Assembly: GCF_018918345.1 (NCBI RefSeq)
Contig: NZ_JAHLQI010000004.1
Span: 1-64,000 of the forward strand
From: Butyricicoccus intestinisimiae
GTDB lineage: Bacteria > Bacillota > Clostridia > Oscillospirales > Butyricicoccaceae
Length of the DNA: 64,000 nucleotides
Direction of reading: 5' to 3'
Positions within the stretch are counted from its first letter, which is position 1, and every line of letters begins with the position of its first letter. The translations under genes and the position numbers were made by a program. The notes under the pieces were generated by a model. It made no database searches and was not told the origin of the DNA. It saw only the letters and a program-made list of their open reading frames with translations. Below are positions 1-9,068 of this stretch, piece after piece.

Positions 1-1059
1 ATTACCATCAATCTATCCAAACCGGAAAAAGACCCGAAGGCGATTGCGGCAGCCAAATTGATGCCGCAGTCCTCGTATCCCAAGTGCCTGCTGTGCAAGG
101 AAAATGAGGGCTATGCCGGACGCGTAAATCATCCGGCACGGCAAAATCACCGCGTGATTCCGGTGACAATCAACGGCAGCCGCTGGTTTATGCAGTATTC
201 GCCATATGTATATTACAACGAACACTGCATTGTATTCAATTCGCAGCACACGCCGATGAAAATTGAACCGGCAACGTTCCGCAAATTGCTGGATTTTGTC
301 AAACAGTTCCCGCACTATTTTGTCGGCTCCAATGCGGATCTGCCGATTGTCGGCGGCTCGATTTTGGCGCATGATCATTTCCAAGGCGGACATTACACAT
401 TCGCCATGGAGCGCGCACCCATCGAAACCGAGCTGACATTTGACGGATTTGACGGCATAGAAGCGGGCATTGTCAAGTGGCCGATGTCTGTGATTCGTCT
501 GAGAAGTGCGGATGACAAGCAGCTTGTCGAGCTGGCATCCAAGATTCTCGCCGCATGGCGCGGATATACCGACAAAGACGCATTTATCTTTGCGGAGACC
601 GACGGCGAGCCGCACAACACCATCACGCCGATTGCCCGTATGCGAAATGGGAAATTCGAGCTGGATCTGGTTTTGCGCAATAATATCACGACCAAGGAAC
701 ATCCGCTCGGCGTCTATCATCCGCACGCGGAGCTGCATCACATCAAGAAAGAAAATATCGGCTTAATCGAAGTCATGGGTTTGGCGGTTCTTCCGGCGCG
801 GCTCAAAACCGAGCTTGCCGCTGTGGCGGAGGCACTGGTCTCCGGTGCGGATTTGACCGCGGACGAACGCACGGCACCGCATGCCGATTGGGCAAACGAG
901 TTAAAAACGCGATATACCTTTACCGAACAAAACGCCATGGACATCCTGCAAAAGGAAGTTGGCATTGTGTTCTCTCAGGTATTGGAGCACGCAGGCGTAT
1001 TTAAACGCACGGAAACAGGCAAACAGGCATTTTTGCGGTTTGCACAGTCTGTCAATTAA
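1..1059 (+). CDS. galT: UDP-glucose--hexose-1-phosphate uridylyltransferase, 3' part
   Basis: Leloir-pathway enzyme that exchanges UMP between UDP-glucose and galactose-1-phosphate in the cytoplasm. The reading frame is open from base 1, so the gene begins before the window; about 352 C-terminal residues are present of roughly 490-500 usual for the Gram-positive class II family. The visible motifs are [21 protein letters not shown] and the conserved [10 protein letters not shown] and [21 protein letters not shown] blocks. The ATG at 61 is an internal Met, not a start. galM follows after 132 bp, which fits a galactose operon. Identification is secure from sequence alone; only the N-terminus is unseen. 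Confidence 0.95.
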   Translation: MTINLSKPEKDPKAIAAAKLMPQSSYPKCLLCKENEGYAGRVNHPARQNHRVIPVTINGSRWFMQYSPYVYYNEHCIVFNSQHTPMKIEPATFRKLLDFVKQFPHYFVGSNADLPIVGGSILAHDHFQGGHYTFAMERAPIETELTFDGFDGIEAGIVKWPMSVIRLRSADDKQLVELASKILAAWRGYTDKDAFIFAETDGEPHNTITPIARMRNGKFELDLVLRNNITTKEHPLGVYHPHAELHHIKKENIGLIEVMGLAVLPARLKTELAAVAEALVSGADLTADERTAPHADWANELKTRYTFTEQNAMDILQKEVGIVFSQVLEHAGVFKRTETGKQAFLRFAQSVN

Positions 1060-1067
1060 ATAGTTTT

Positions 1068-1124
1068 CCCGGCTGTCAGAGGCAAAATACACGAACTGGA
1101 ACAAACAAAACGCTGACAGTCGGG
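1068..1124 (+). terminator. Possible hairpin between galT and galM
   Basis: A 12-base arm at 1068-1079 (CCCGGCTGTCAG) pairs with 1113-1124 with one G-T pair across a 33-base loop. It is followed only by ATTTAT, so it is a weak terminator or an mRNA processing stem rather than a strong stop. Confidence 0.35.
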
Positions 1125-1191
1125 ATTTATCTTGTATTTTTGTTGAGAATATGCGCAATTTGTAGTATTCTAATAGAAAGGAAAAACAACA

Positions 1192-2208
1192 ATGACACAG
1201 GTACAGGTAGCAGAACAGCGCGCCAACGGCGTTGCAATATATAAGCTTGAATCCGACAAACTGACCTTGCTGGTATCCAATCTCGGCTGTCATGTGCTGG
1301 AGCTGCAGGCGCCGGATCGAACCGGACAGTGCGCCGATGTGGTGCTGGGCTTTGCCGATGTGGAGGACTGCGCGCATGACGGCAGCTATATGGGTGCGGT
1401 TGTCGGCCGCGTTGCCAATCGCATTGGCGGCGCATCGTTTGTATTAAACGGAAAACGCTATGATTTGGCGGCAAACAACGGTGTCAATCATCTGCATGGC
1501 GGCGTGCACGGATTTAACCAGAAAATTTTTGATGCGGAGATTGTAGATGACGGCATTCGTTTTTCATATCTGTCTCCGGACGGAGAAGAAGGGTATCCGG
1601 GTAATTTGAAGCTGGATGTTTTGTATCAACTCAAGGACAATGCGTTTTCCATCGCCTATCAAGCGGTCTGCGACCAAGACACGCTTGCCAATTTTACCAA
1701 TCATATGTATTTTAATCTTTCAGGCAATTTGGAACATATCGAAGAACATGAGCTGCGTGTGTGCGCCGACCATATTGCCTGTGTCGATGAAAATTGTCTG
1801 GCAAACGGTTCGTTTATGCAGGTCACGCAGACACCGTTTGATTTCCGCACGTTTCACAAAATCGGCGAACGCATCCATGCGCTGCATCCGCAGCTGAAGA
1901 ATGCCGGCGGATATGACCACGCCTTTGTGCTGAACGCGAAAAATGAACAGATTGTTCTGCGCCATCCGGCGAGCGGAAGAACGCTGACCATCTCGACCAC
2001 ACTGCCGACAACGCAGGTTTACACGGGAAATTTCCTGTCCGGCGGCTGCATGGGCAGACAGGGCAGACCGTACGAAAATCGGGAGGGCGTGGCGCTGGAA
2101 ACGCAGCTGCTGCCGAACTCGATTCATATTGAGAAACATCCATCTGTTATTTTGCGGAAAAATCAGATTTTTCAGGCAAAGACAACGTACTGCTTCACGG
2201 CGGAGTAA
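1192..2208 (+). CDS. galM: Galactose mutarotase (aldose 1-epimerase)
   Basis: Interconverts alpha and beta anomers of galactose or glucose and so feeds the Leloir pathway. The 338-residue length is normal for the family. Visible signatures are GRVANRIGGASF, NNGVNHLHGG with the substrate-binding His, the catalytic-type His in NFTNHMYFNLSG, and a C-terminal EGVALETQLLPNS block containing the catalytic Glu. The ATG at 1192 follows AAAGGA. It lies between galT and a two-component system, 21 bp before the response regulator, so all are probably co-transcribed. Confidence 0.95.
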   Translation: MTQVQVAEQRANGVAIYKLESDKLTLLVSNLGCHVLELQAPDRTGQCADVVLGFADVEDCAHDGSYMGAVVGRVANRIGGASFVLNGKRYDLAANNGVNHLHGGVHGFNQKIFDAEIVDDGIRFSYLSPDGEEGYPGNLKLDVLYQLKDNAFSIAYQAVCDQDTLANFTNHMYFNLSGNLEHIEEHELRVCADHIACVDENCLANGSFMQVTQTPFDFRTFHKIGERIHALHPQLKNAGGYDHAFVLNAKNEQIVLRHPASGRTLTISTTLPTTQVYTGNFLSGGCMGRQGRPYENREGVALETQLLPNSIHIEKHPSVILRKNQIFQAKTTYCFTAE

Positions 2209-2229
2209 AAGGAAAAAGGAGGACGATGC

Positions 2230-3819
2230 ATGCGTACCTTTAGTATCGTTTTAGCAGACGATGAGCCGCAAATCCTGCATGGCATGCTGGGAGGCATCCC
2301 GTGGGAACAATTGGGATTTTCCGTTGCGGCCACGGCGGGCAACGGACAGGAAGCGCTGGAATATGTGCAGAAGCTGCATCCGGATTTGCTCATCAGTGAC
2401 ATCAAGATGCCGTTTTTGGACGGCTTGGAGCTTGCGCGGATTCTGCACGATGCGTTGATGCACATTAAAATCGTCCTCTTTTCCGGATGGGATGACTTTG
2501 AGTACGCCAGACGGGCGATTAGCTACGGCGTTTCGGAATATGTCCTCAAACCGATTGATTTTGAAGAAATGCAGCAGCTGCTCTCCAAGCTGCATGCAGA
2601 GCTGGAAGAAGAATACGATTTCCGCACCAACCGGCAGCGGCAGGAAAAAATATACCAGCAGAGCTTGCCGCTGCTGCGGCAGCAGTTTTTCACCCAACTG
2701 CTGCAGGGAAAAATCACGCAGGAATATGCGGCGCAGCAAATGGAACTGCTGGATCTCTCATTTACATATCCGGCATATGCGGTTGCGCTCATGCAGACGC
2801 AAAACAACGAGGATATTCTGACCCAAATCTCGGTACAGCAAATTGTGGAAGAAATGCTGGGCAAGGTGTGCACGGTGTATTCTTTTGGTATGTACGAGCA
2901 GACGGTGTATTTGCTCGGCCTGCCGGACACAAACAGCAGCCGTCTCATTTTGAAATCGTTGGAAGAAGCGGCGCATATGTCACAGCGCATGCTCAAGGCA
3001 AAATTCTCTTGCGGTCTGGGCTTGTGCTGTGACACGTGGATGCAGCTGGAAACGGCATACGCACAGGCAAAGGATGCGCTGGAATACAATGTCGTTGCCA
3101 AAGAGGACGTCATTACCTATTACGGCGATGTGACGCCCAACAACAGGGCACAGGAACCCGATTGGACGTGTCTGCTGGAGCCGCTGGAGCTTGCGGTAAA
3201 GCACGGCAATACAGAGGAAATTTCCGGCGAGGTCAAGAAGTTGCTCGAAGCGATTCAAAAACACAAATACAGCTTTAATGAATATCAGCTGATTATTTTG
3301 GATATTATTTTTTCGCTTTCCAAATTGTATCGGCGATACCAGATACAGGAAGAAGACGGACTGGCAGGTTCCAAGCACATGGTCATGCGCATTCTTTCCC
3401 TGCGGACAGGCGAGGAGCTGAACAACTGGCTGTACAACTACTGCGACTTTACCAGCCGAAGCATTCAAAAGCAGCAGACCGACCAAAATGCCATTCTTGC
3501 CAATCAAGCGCGCGACTATGTGGACAACCATTTCAGCCAGCCGGATCTTTCGGTGGAAACCATGTGTCAGCTGTTCAACGTCAGTGCTTCGCATTTCTCC
3601 AAAGTATTTCGGCGCGAAATCGGAACCAGTTTTTTGAACTATCTGACCCAGCGCAGACTGGATGAGGCGGCACGGCTGCTGACGGAAACCGAGGAGAAAA
3701 GCCGCGTCATCGGCGAGATGGTCGGCTATCCGGAACCGAACTATTTCAGCTATGTGTTTAAGAAAAACCGCGGGGTATCTCCGGCAAAATATCGAAAGCA
3801 GGAACAGGCCAATGCGTGA
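2230..3819 (+). CDS. YesN-type response regulator with AraC DNA-binding domain
   Basis: Cytoplasmic transcription factor of a two-component system. Residues 1-120 form a receiver domain with acidic pair DD at 10-11, phospho-acceptor Asp57 in LISDIKMP, and a Lys in YVLKPID. Residues 125-420 are a variable linker, and the last 100 residues are an AraC-type double helix-turn-helix (NVSASHFSKVFRREIG and YPEPNYFSYVFKKNRGVSPAKYR). This layout is typical of regulators paired with YesM kinases that control carbohydrate genes in Clostridia and Bacillus. Its stop overlaps the kinase start by 8 bp. By position it probably controls galactose use, which is inference. Confidence 0.93.
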   Translation: MRTFSIVLADDEPQILHGMLGGIPWEQLGFSVAATAGNGQEALEYVQKLHPDLLISDIKMPFLDGLELARILHDALMHIKIVLFSGWDDFEYARRAISYGVSEYVLKPIDFEEMQQLLSKLHAELEEEYDFRTNRQRQEKIYQQSLPLLRQQFFTQLLQGKITQEYAAQQMELLDLSFTYPAYAVALMQTQNNEDILTQISVQQIVEEMLGKVCTVYSFGMYEQTVYLLGLPDTNSSRLILKSLEEAAHMSQRMLKAKFSCGLGLCCDTWMQLETAYAQAKDALEYNVVAKEDVITYYGDVTPNNRAQEPDWTCLLEPLELAVKHGNTEEISGEVKKLLEAIQKHKYSFNEYQLIILDIIFSLSKLYRRYQIQEEDGLAGSKHMVMRILSLRTGEELNNWLYNYCDFTSRSIQKQQTDQNAILANQARDYVDNHFSQPDLSVETMCQLFNVSASHFSKVFRREIGTSFLNYLTQRRLDEAARLLTETEEKSRVIGEMVGYPEPNYFSYVFKKNRGVSPAKYRKQEQANA

Positions 3820-5542
3820 AAAAAGACATCCTCTGAGCGTGCGTAAGCTGTTTCCGTTGTTGTTTTCTGGTATGATTACGGTGTGCATTGCGGTGCTGAT
3901 TGTGCTGTTTTCGCGCTATGTATCCGGTCAGATTCAAAACAATGTGCAGACGGATACCGAGCGCCAAATGGATGCGCTCTCTGCGGGGTTGGAGCAAGAG
4001 ATCAAAAGTATGTCGGATTTGATCAATCAGGTATATTACCAAATTCTCAAAACCGGCGACGGCACACAGACGGCGCGGGATGCCTCGCTGCAGGACTTTT
4101 ATCGGCAGCATAACAGGCAGCTGGTCAACGTGGCGCTGTATCTCAAATCCGGTGAGACCGTCTGGAGTACAGAGCAGACACCGGTGCCGGCGGCGGACGT
4201 TGTCAAGCAGCCGTGGTTTCAGCAGGCGGCACAGACCATTGAACAGATTTCCTTCGGTTCGCCGCAGCTGGTCTGTCAGAAAGATCAGCTCACCCGTGTG
4301 CTTGTGGTGAGCCGATATGTAGAATTTACCCGCGGCGGGCAGTCGACAGAGGGCGTGCTTCGCTTGGATTTTCCGGTTTCGGATTTGGACAGCACGCTTG
4401 AACGATACAAAAGCACCAAGGTAGACTATTGCTATGTCCTCGACACGGACGGCAGCATGCTGTATCATCCGTTTCGCAAGGAGATTGCCAGCGGCTTGTG
4501 GGAAGAATGGTCGATACCGATGCTGTCGGACACAACCGTTCAGCACAACCATGCAGCATGGAACATCCAGACGCATCAAATCGGCTATACCGGCTGGAAG
4601 CTGGTTGCGGTTCGCTCGCTGACCGATGTGCAGCAGCAAAATCACAATTTGTATGTCATTTTATGGGTGGTTCTGTGCGCGGCGGGCGCCGTACTGATTT
4701 TGACGGATTTGCTGCTGCTGCGATTGATTACGCATCCGGTCAGCAAATTGTCCGCAGTGATGGAACGGTTCGGCGTCGGAGATTTGAGCGTGCGGGCACA
4801 GGCGGAAGGCATTGGTGAGCTGCGCGCGCTGGCAGACCACTTCAACAGCATGGCAGAGCGCATTCAGGGACTGATGCGGCGGGTGATTGCAAACGAAAAG
4901 GAAAAGCGCCACATGGAGCGCAAGCTGCTGCAATCGCAGATTACGCCGCATTTTTTGTACAACACATTGGATTCTATCATTTGGATGATTCAAAGCGGAG
5001 AATATGAAGGCGCGGGAAAAATGGTATCGCTGCTGGCGAAGTTTTTCCGTGTCTCTCTGAGTCAGGGAAAAGACATTATTCCGCTGAGAAAAGAAATCGA
5101 GCACGCGGTAAGCTATCTCTCCATTCAAAACATCCGGTTCAAAGACAAATTTGAATTTATCACGGACATTGATGCGTCGCTGCTCGACTATTTGTGCCCC
5201 AAAATCACCATTCAGCCGATTATTGAAAATGCCGTGTATCACGGCATGGAAGGAAAATACGATGATGGAGAAATCGAGCTGTCGGTGCATGAGGTGGACG
5301 GCAATATTTGTATCGCGGTGGCGGACAATGGCGGCGGCATGACCGAGGAGCAAATCGACTATATCCTGCACAACAAAGTGGTTTCCAGCAAGCGCGGCTC
5401 GGGCGTCGGCGTACACAATGTGGATGATCGGCTGAAATTGCTGTATGGTCCGGAATATGGCGTGACGATTGAAAGCGTGCTGGACGAGGGAACGACCGTG
5501 CGCATGACCATTCCAAAGGTGCGTGAAACAGATGAAGAATAA
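3812..5542 (+). CDS. YesM-type sensor histidine kinase
   Basis: Membrane kinase partner of the preceding regulator. I chose the ATG at 3812, which overlaps the regulator stop, giving 576 residues. TM1 is at about 12-34, an extracytoplasmic sensor (Cache-like by layout) spans about 35-280, TM2 follows around 285-310, then a HAMP linker. The phospho-acceptor is His380 in QITPHFLYNTLDSI, the His_kinase motif of the LytS/YesM class. The HATPase domain has N box IIENAVYHG, DNGGGM and GVGVHNVDDRL. The next gene, a lipoprotein, starts before this gene ends, suggesting tight coupling with the binding proteins downstream. Confidence 0.93.
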   Translation: MREKRHPLSVRKLFPLLFSGMITVCIAVLIVLFSRYVSGQIQNNVQTDTERQMDALSAGLEQEIKSMSDLINQVYYQILKTGDGTQTARDASLQDFYRQHNRQLVNVALYLKSGETVWSTEQTPVPAADVVKQPWFQQAAQTIEQISFGSPQLVCQKDQLTRVLVVSRYVEFTRGGQSTEGVLRLDFPVSDLDSTLERYKSTKVDYCYVLDTDGSMLYHPFRKEIASGLWEEWSIPMLSDTTVQHNHAAWNIQTHQIGYTGWKLVAVRSLTDVQQQNHNLYVILWVVLCAAGAVLILTDLLLLRLITHPVSKLSAVMERFGVGDLSVRAQAEGIGELRALADHFNSMAERIQGLMRRVIANEKEKRHMERKLLQSQITPHFLYNTLDSIIWMIQSGEYEGAGKMVSLLAKFFRVSLSQGKDIIPLRKEIEHAVSYLSIQNIRFKDKFEFITDIDASLLDYLCPKITIQPIIENAVYHGMEGKYDDGEIELSVHEVDGNICIAVADNGGGMTEEQIDYILHNKVVSSKRGSGVGVHNVDDRLKLLYGPEYGVTIESVLDEGTTVRMTIPKVRETDEE

Positions 5543-6191
5543 GACAAAAAAATACTGCATCGTGTTTGCGCTCGTCCTGATTCTCAGTGCGTGCATCGGG
5601 CGGCTTGTCTTTCAGGGGCAGGAAAAACAGCAGGTACAGCTGACGGTTGTGCTGCCGAGAGGAAGCGAACAGGAAACATCCGCACTGATGGAAGGCGTGC
5701 GCGACTGCGCACAGGAGTATGAGATACAGATGCAGGTCTTGTACGGTGCGGCGTGGACGCAGCAGCGATGGGAGAAAACCATGCAGGAGGAACAAACACT
5801 CGGCTCAAAAGGTATTCTTCTGCTGTATCCGGAACGGTTTCTCTCGGTTTCGCGAACCGATGAACAGGCGTATGCCGCGATGCCGGTTTTGTGCTGTTCC
5901 GATGAGCCGTATGCATGCTTTCCGTTTCAGGCATCGTTTGACCGCACAGATGTGCAGCCGGATGATGTGGTTTCCGACGGCGAACTGACCGCGGAGCAGA
6001 TGGCAGCGATACAATCCGGCAGCCTGCGCGGCGTCTGGGTTCCCAATTGGTATCAGCTCGGATATCGCAGTGCACAAAAGCTGTATTTTCACGCGGCGGG
6101 AAGCGCCATGGAATCCGTGCAGGCGGATATGCTGTGGGTATCCAAACAGGCGCTGGATGCAGGAACCTATGATGCGCTGCTGGGCGAATGA
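5523..6191 (+). CDS. Truncated periplasmic-binding-protein-like lipoprotein
   Basis: 222 residues from a GTG at 5523, or 219 from the ATG at 5532; both lie inside the kinase 3' end. A lipoprotein signal is present (basic start, hydrophobic run, lipobox LSAC). The body looks like subdomain I of a type 1 sugar-binding protein: LTVVLPRGSEQETSALMEGV, a GSKGILLLYPE strand, then a jump to a C-terminal stretch (GVWVPNWYQLGYRSAQKL) resembling the family's last strand and helix. The second lobe seems absent, so it probably cannot clamp a sugar in the usual way. I infer a signalling or scaffold role with the YesM kinase; the exact family assignment is uncertain. Confidence 0.6.
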   Translation: MKQMKNKTKKYCIVFALVLILSACIGRLVFQGQEKQQVQLTVVLPRGSEQETSALMEGVRDCAQEYEIQMQVLYGAAWTQQRWEKTMQEEQTLGSKGILLLYPERFLSVSRTDEQAYAAMPVLCCSDEPYACFPFQASFDRTDVQPDDVVSDGELTAEQMAAIQSGSLRGVWVPNWYQLGYRSAQKLYFHAAGSAMESVQADMLWVSKQALDAGTYDALLGE

Positions 6192-6202
6192 GGGGATAGA
6201 AT

Positions 6203-7192
6203 ATGAAACACAAAAGACAAATGGGCGTGTATGCGCTGCTGCTGGCGTGTGTCTTGCTCCTCTGCCTGTGGATATGGAAATTTCCGGTGAAGCAGCAAAA
6301 GCGCGTGTATAAAATCGGCGTCTGCGTGTATGACTTGGACGATTCGTTCATGAAAAGCATGACGGAGGAATTGGAACAAGCGCTGGAAACACAGGTGTCC
6401 GCAGATTTGCCGGTTCGATATGAAGTGCTGGACGCCAACGGCAGCGATAATGTGCAGCAAAAGCAGATTCAATATTTGCTCAAGCAGGATTGTGATGTTT
6501 TGGTGCTGAATTTGGTTCAGGCGGATTCCGCAGCGGACAGCCTGAATCAAGCGCGCAGCAGAGACATCCCCGTGATTTTGTTCAACCGAGAGCCGGACGA
6601 GATGGATTTGCAAATCGGAGAAAAAGTCTGGTACGTCGGCACGGACGGACAGGCGGCGGGCGTGCTGCAGGCGACCATGCTGCGAGAGGCGTGGGACAGT
6701 CAGCACATAGACAAAAATCAAAACGGAACACTGGACTACATTCTCATCGAGGGCGAGCAGTCGCATTACGACACGATTCGGCGCACCAATGCGTTTTTGT
6801 CGGAAACAGGAAAAACCCTGCCGATGAATCAGCTTGCCGGCTTGTCTGCGGATTGGGCGCGGCAGCGCGCGACCGAGCAGTTGGGCACGCTGTCCGAGCA
6901 GGAGCTGCGGGAGGCGGAGGCGATTGTCTGTAACAACGATGATATGGCGCTCGGCGCCTATGATTTTTACCAGCGAAAGGGCTGGGACAGCCCGCTGATT
7001 CTGGGCATCAATAAAACGCAGGCGATGCAGCAGCGGATTGATGACGGAGAAATTTATGGAACCGTGGACATCAATCCATCGCAGCAGGTGCATCTGGTTT
7101 GTCAGCTAATCAATCAGACTGCCGCGGGAACATCCGTCCAACAGAAGATTTGGTATGCGGAACCGCTGGCATATAAAACGGCAAACAAATAA
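6203..7192 (+). CDS. MglB-like galactose/glucose-binding protein, membrane anchored
   Basis: 329 residues with an N-terminal hydrophobic segment (about 8-25) and then a complete type 1 periplasmic binding protein. It follows MglB closely: IGVCVYDLDDSFM, LVLNLVQADSAADSLNQAR, VILFNREP, WYVGTDGQAAG, a calcium loop DKNQNGTLDY, ICNNDDMALGAY in the form IVCNNDDMALGAY, and GINKTQAM. The segment contains LLAC, a possible lipobox, but the hydrophobic stretch continues past it, so a signal anchor is as likely. No Mgl permease or ATPase is adjacent. Its place behind a YesM/YesN pair suggests a sensor that presents galactose to the kinase (inference). A terminator follows at once. Confidence 0.85.
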   Translation: MKHKRQMGVYALLLACVLLLCLWIWKFPVKQQKRVYKIGVCVYDLDDSFMKSMTEELEQALETQVSADLPVRYEVLDANGSDNVQQKQIQYLLKQDCDVLVLNLVQADSAADSLNQARSRDIPVILFNREPDEMDLQIGEKVWYVGTDGQAAGVLQATMLREAWDSQHIDKNQNGTLDYILIEGEQSHYDTIRRTNAFLSETGKTLPMNQLAGLSADWARQRATEQLGTLSEQELREAEAIVCNNDDMALGAYDFYQRKGWDSPLILGINKTQAMQQRIDDGEIYGTVDINPSQQVHLVCQLINQTAAGTSVQQKIWYAEPLAYKTANK

Positions 7193-7193
7193 A

Positions 7194-7235
7194 ACCATGC
7201 CGCTCGGACAAAAAACGTCCGAGCGGCATGGTTTA
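7194..7235 (+). terminator. Rho-independent terminator of the galactose block
   Basis: Perfect 16-bp inverted repeat, 7194-7209 with 7217-7232 (ACCATGCCGCTCGGAC arm), seven-base loop, followed by a short T-rich stretch, two bases after the MglB-like stop. Confidence 0.8.
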
Positions 7236-7260
7236 TGCCGTACTTTTTTTGGAAATTCGC

Positions 7261-7289
7261 TTGTCCTTTGACGCAAAAATCAGTATAAT
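7261..7289 (+). promoter_or_regulatory. Sigma-A-type promoter for the aminotransferase gene
   Basis: TTGTCC at 7261-7266, 17-bp spacer, TATAAT at 7284-7289; lies 71 bp before the start codon. Confidence 0.65.
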
Positions 7290-7360
7290 GGTAAGCAGAT
7301 TGTGTGTGCGCCCGTGCGCGCGCAATTTCGAATAGATTTTCCTTATTTGGGAGGCAAAAA

Positions 7361-8206
7361 ATGAAAACACTGGGCTATTATAACGGAAAATACGGAGAAC
7401 TGGACGAGATGTCCATCCCGATGAACGACCGCGTCTGTTGGTTCGGCGACGGCGTGTATGATGCGGGTCCGGCGCGCAACGGCAAGATTTTTGCGATTGA
7501 CGAGCATATCGACCGCTTCTTTAACAGCGCAGGACTGCTGGACATTGTCATGCCGGTTACCAAGCCGGAGCTCAAGCAGCTGCTGCAGGAAATGGTGGAT
7601 AAGATGGACGATACCGAGCTGTTTGTTTACTATCAGGTGACGCGCGGCACCGGCATTCGCAACCATGCATATACAGAGGGTGCAGGCAATCTGTGGATTA
7701 TGATTATTCCGCAGGTCATCGGAGACTGCAAGGAGCCGATCAAGCTGATTACGCAGCCGGACACCCGTTTCCTGCACTGCAACATCAAGACACTGAATCT
7801 GATTCCGTCCTGCGTTGCATCGGAAAAGGCAAAGAAGGCGGGCTGTCAGGAGACCGTGTTCTATCGTCCGGGCAACCGCGTCACCGAGTGCGCGCACAGC
7901 AATGTGTCCATTCTCAAGGACGGCAAGTTTATCACCGCACCGACAGACAATCTGATTTTGCCGGGCATCGCGCGTGCGCATCTGATTCAGGCGTGCAAGA
8001 AGCTGGAAATTCCGGTGAGCGAGACGCCGTATACGCTGGAAGAACTGTTTGACGCGGATGAAATCATCGTGTCCAGCTCCAGCAAGCTGTGCCTGCGTGC
8101 CTGCGAGATTGACGGCAAGCCGGTAGGCGGCAAGGATGCGGAGCGCATGGAAAAGTTGCGTGCCGCAGTCATTGAAGAATTTGAGAGCGCAACCGCAGCG
8201 CAGTAA
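7361..8206 (+). CDS. dat: D-amino-acid aminotransferase (PLP fold type IV)
   Basis: Transfers the amino group between D-alanine or D-glutamate and 2-oxo acids, supplying D-amino acids for the cell wall; cytoplasmic. I used the ATG at 7361 (281 residues) because GGGAGG sits just upstream. Signatures are FGDGVYDAG, YYQVTRGTGIRNH, the PLP lysine in CNIKTLNLIPSC, ETVFYRPGNRVTECAHSN, and DEIIVSSSS near the end. A branched-chain aminotransferase or aminodeoxychorismate lyase is the alternative in this fold, but the motif set fits the D-amino acid subgroup best. It converges with the Lrp-type regulator gene 12 bp downstream. Confidence 0.85.
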   Translation: MKTLGYYNGKYGELDEMSIPMNDRVCWFGDGVYDAGPARNGKIFAIDEHIDRFFNSAGLLDIVMPVTKPELKQLLQEMVDKMDDTELFVYYQVTRGTGIRNHAYTEGAGNLWIMIIPQVIGDCKEPIKLITQPDTRFLHCNIKTLNLIPSCVASEKAKKAGCQETVFYRPGNRVTECAHSNVSILKDGKFITAPTDNLILPGIARAHLIQACKKLEIPVSETPYTLEELFDADEIIVSSSSKLCLRACEIDGKPVGGKDAERMEKLRAAVIEEFESATAAQ

Positions 8207-8218
8207 CAACGCGCGGTG

Positions 8219-8683
8219 CTATTCTGCGGATGCAGGGTCAGCCGGCAGAGCCGAGTAGATGTTCTTGATTGTGCGCAGCACAAAATGCGTCTGCGTCTGA
8301 CACACGCCGGACTGATCCTTGATCCAGCGGTGAATGGTTTCCAGTTCATCGGAAGAACGGCAGTTGACCTTGACCATGTAGTCATAGCTGCCGGTGAGAT
8401 AATAGCAGGAGATGACGTTGGGGTGCTCCATCACCTTCTCGGAAAACGAGTCGTTAAACCGCGGATGCTCCAAGGAAATTTCAATCAAGGCGGTGACATC
8501 GTTGCCGACCTTGGCGTCGTTGGTGATGACCGTGTACGAGCAAATCACGCCGGCATCTTCCATTTTATGAATGCGCTCGATGACCGTCGACACGGACAGA
8601 TGCACGGCTTTTCCGATGTCCGAAGCACGTGCGCGCGCATTTTGTTTTAGGTGTGCCAGTATTTTCTGGTCGATCTGATCCAT
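8219..8683 (-). CDS. Lrp/AsnC-family transcriptional regulator
   Basis: 154-residue regulator from the ATG at 8683, preceded by AGGAGG; an in-frame upstream ATG would extend it by 21 residues without a ribosome site. The N-terminal 60 residues form a winged helix-turn-helix (MDQIDQKILAHLKQNARARASDIGKAV is the family start), and residues 65-150 form the RAM ligand-binding domain (ISCYYLTGSYDYMVKV). Such proteins sense amino acids. The neighbour is a D-amino-acid aminotransferase in convergent orientation, a suggestive but unproven link. Transcription starts from a strong consensus promoter upstream. Confidence 0.9.
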   Translation of the reverse strand: MDQIDQKILAHLKQNARARASDIGKAVHLSVSTVIERIHKMEDAGVICSYTVITNDAKVGNDVTALIEISLEHPRFNDSFSEKVMEHPNVISCYYLTGSYDYMVKVNCRSSDELETIHRWIKDQSGVCQTQTHFVLRTIKNIYSALPADPASAE

Positions 8684-8758
8684 CCTCGACTCCTCCTGCA
8701 TGTGAGATGAAAAAAGGCAGTCAACGCTTTGGATGCTGACCGCCATAGAGTTATCTTT

Positions 8759-8787
8759 ATTATATCAGCAGGGACAAGGCTTGTCAA
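8759..8787 (-). promoter_or_regulatory. Consensus promoter of the Lrp-type gene
   Basis: On the minus strand TTGACA (8782-8787), 17-bp spacer ending in TGA, and TATAAT (8759-8764), i.e. consensus boxes plus an extended -10. Confidence 0.8.
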
Positions 8788-8851
8788 AACTCTTTTTTTC
8801 GTCCTGCTTCTTTGTTTCTGTTAATTGTTTGTTAAATCGCAATGTGCGCAA

Positions 8852-8880
8852 TTGACGCTTTTTGGAAAGTATGCTATGCT
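8852..8880 (+). promoter_or_regulatory. Promoter of the riboswitch-ATPase transcript
   Basis: TTGACG at 8852-8857, 17-bp spacer, TATGCT at 8875-8880, immediately before the yybP-ykoY leader. Confidence 0.65.
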
Positions 8881-8883
8881 TAT

Positions 8884-9042
8884 GCCAGTTGAAAAGGGAG
8901 TAGTTGCAAGGCACGTTGTCAACATCACGATTTGCGCGGCAAATCTGGCAGGGTGCGCCTGACATCGACAGGTAACAAGACTTTTCGGCAGTTGTTGTGA
9001 TACACTTCAACTGGCGGGAGGTCTTTTTGTTTACCTTCCGCC
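8884..9042 (+). ncRNA. yybP-ykoY manganese riboswitch leader
   Basis: The leader carries the family's conserved blocks: AAAGGGAGTAG at 8893-8903, a GTCAACATCACGA loop near 8918-8932, GCCTGACATCGACAGGTAAC near 8956-8975 and an AAGACTTTTC block. The closing stem is a perfect 10-bp pair, 8884-8893 with 9006-9015. Just behind it 9013-9022 can pair with 9033-9042 as a second hairpin that competes with the last three bases of the closing stem, and CCTTCC at 9034-9039 could pair with the ribosome site GGAAGG at 9058-9063. Family members sense Mn2+ and turn on metal exporters. Confidence 0.82.
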
Positions 9043-9068
9043 GGAATATTTGCGAAAGGAAGGAAACA

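Noticed and set aside
2230-7192. Complete Mgl galactose ABC transporter
   Set aside because: Only the MglB-like binding protein is present; no ATPase or permease gene lies in the block.
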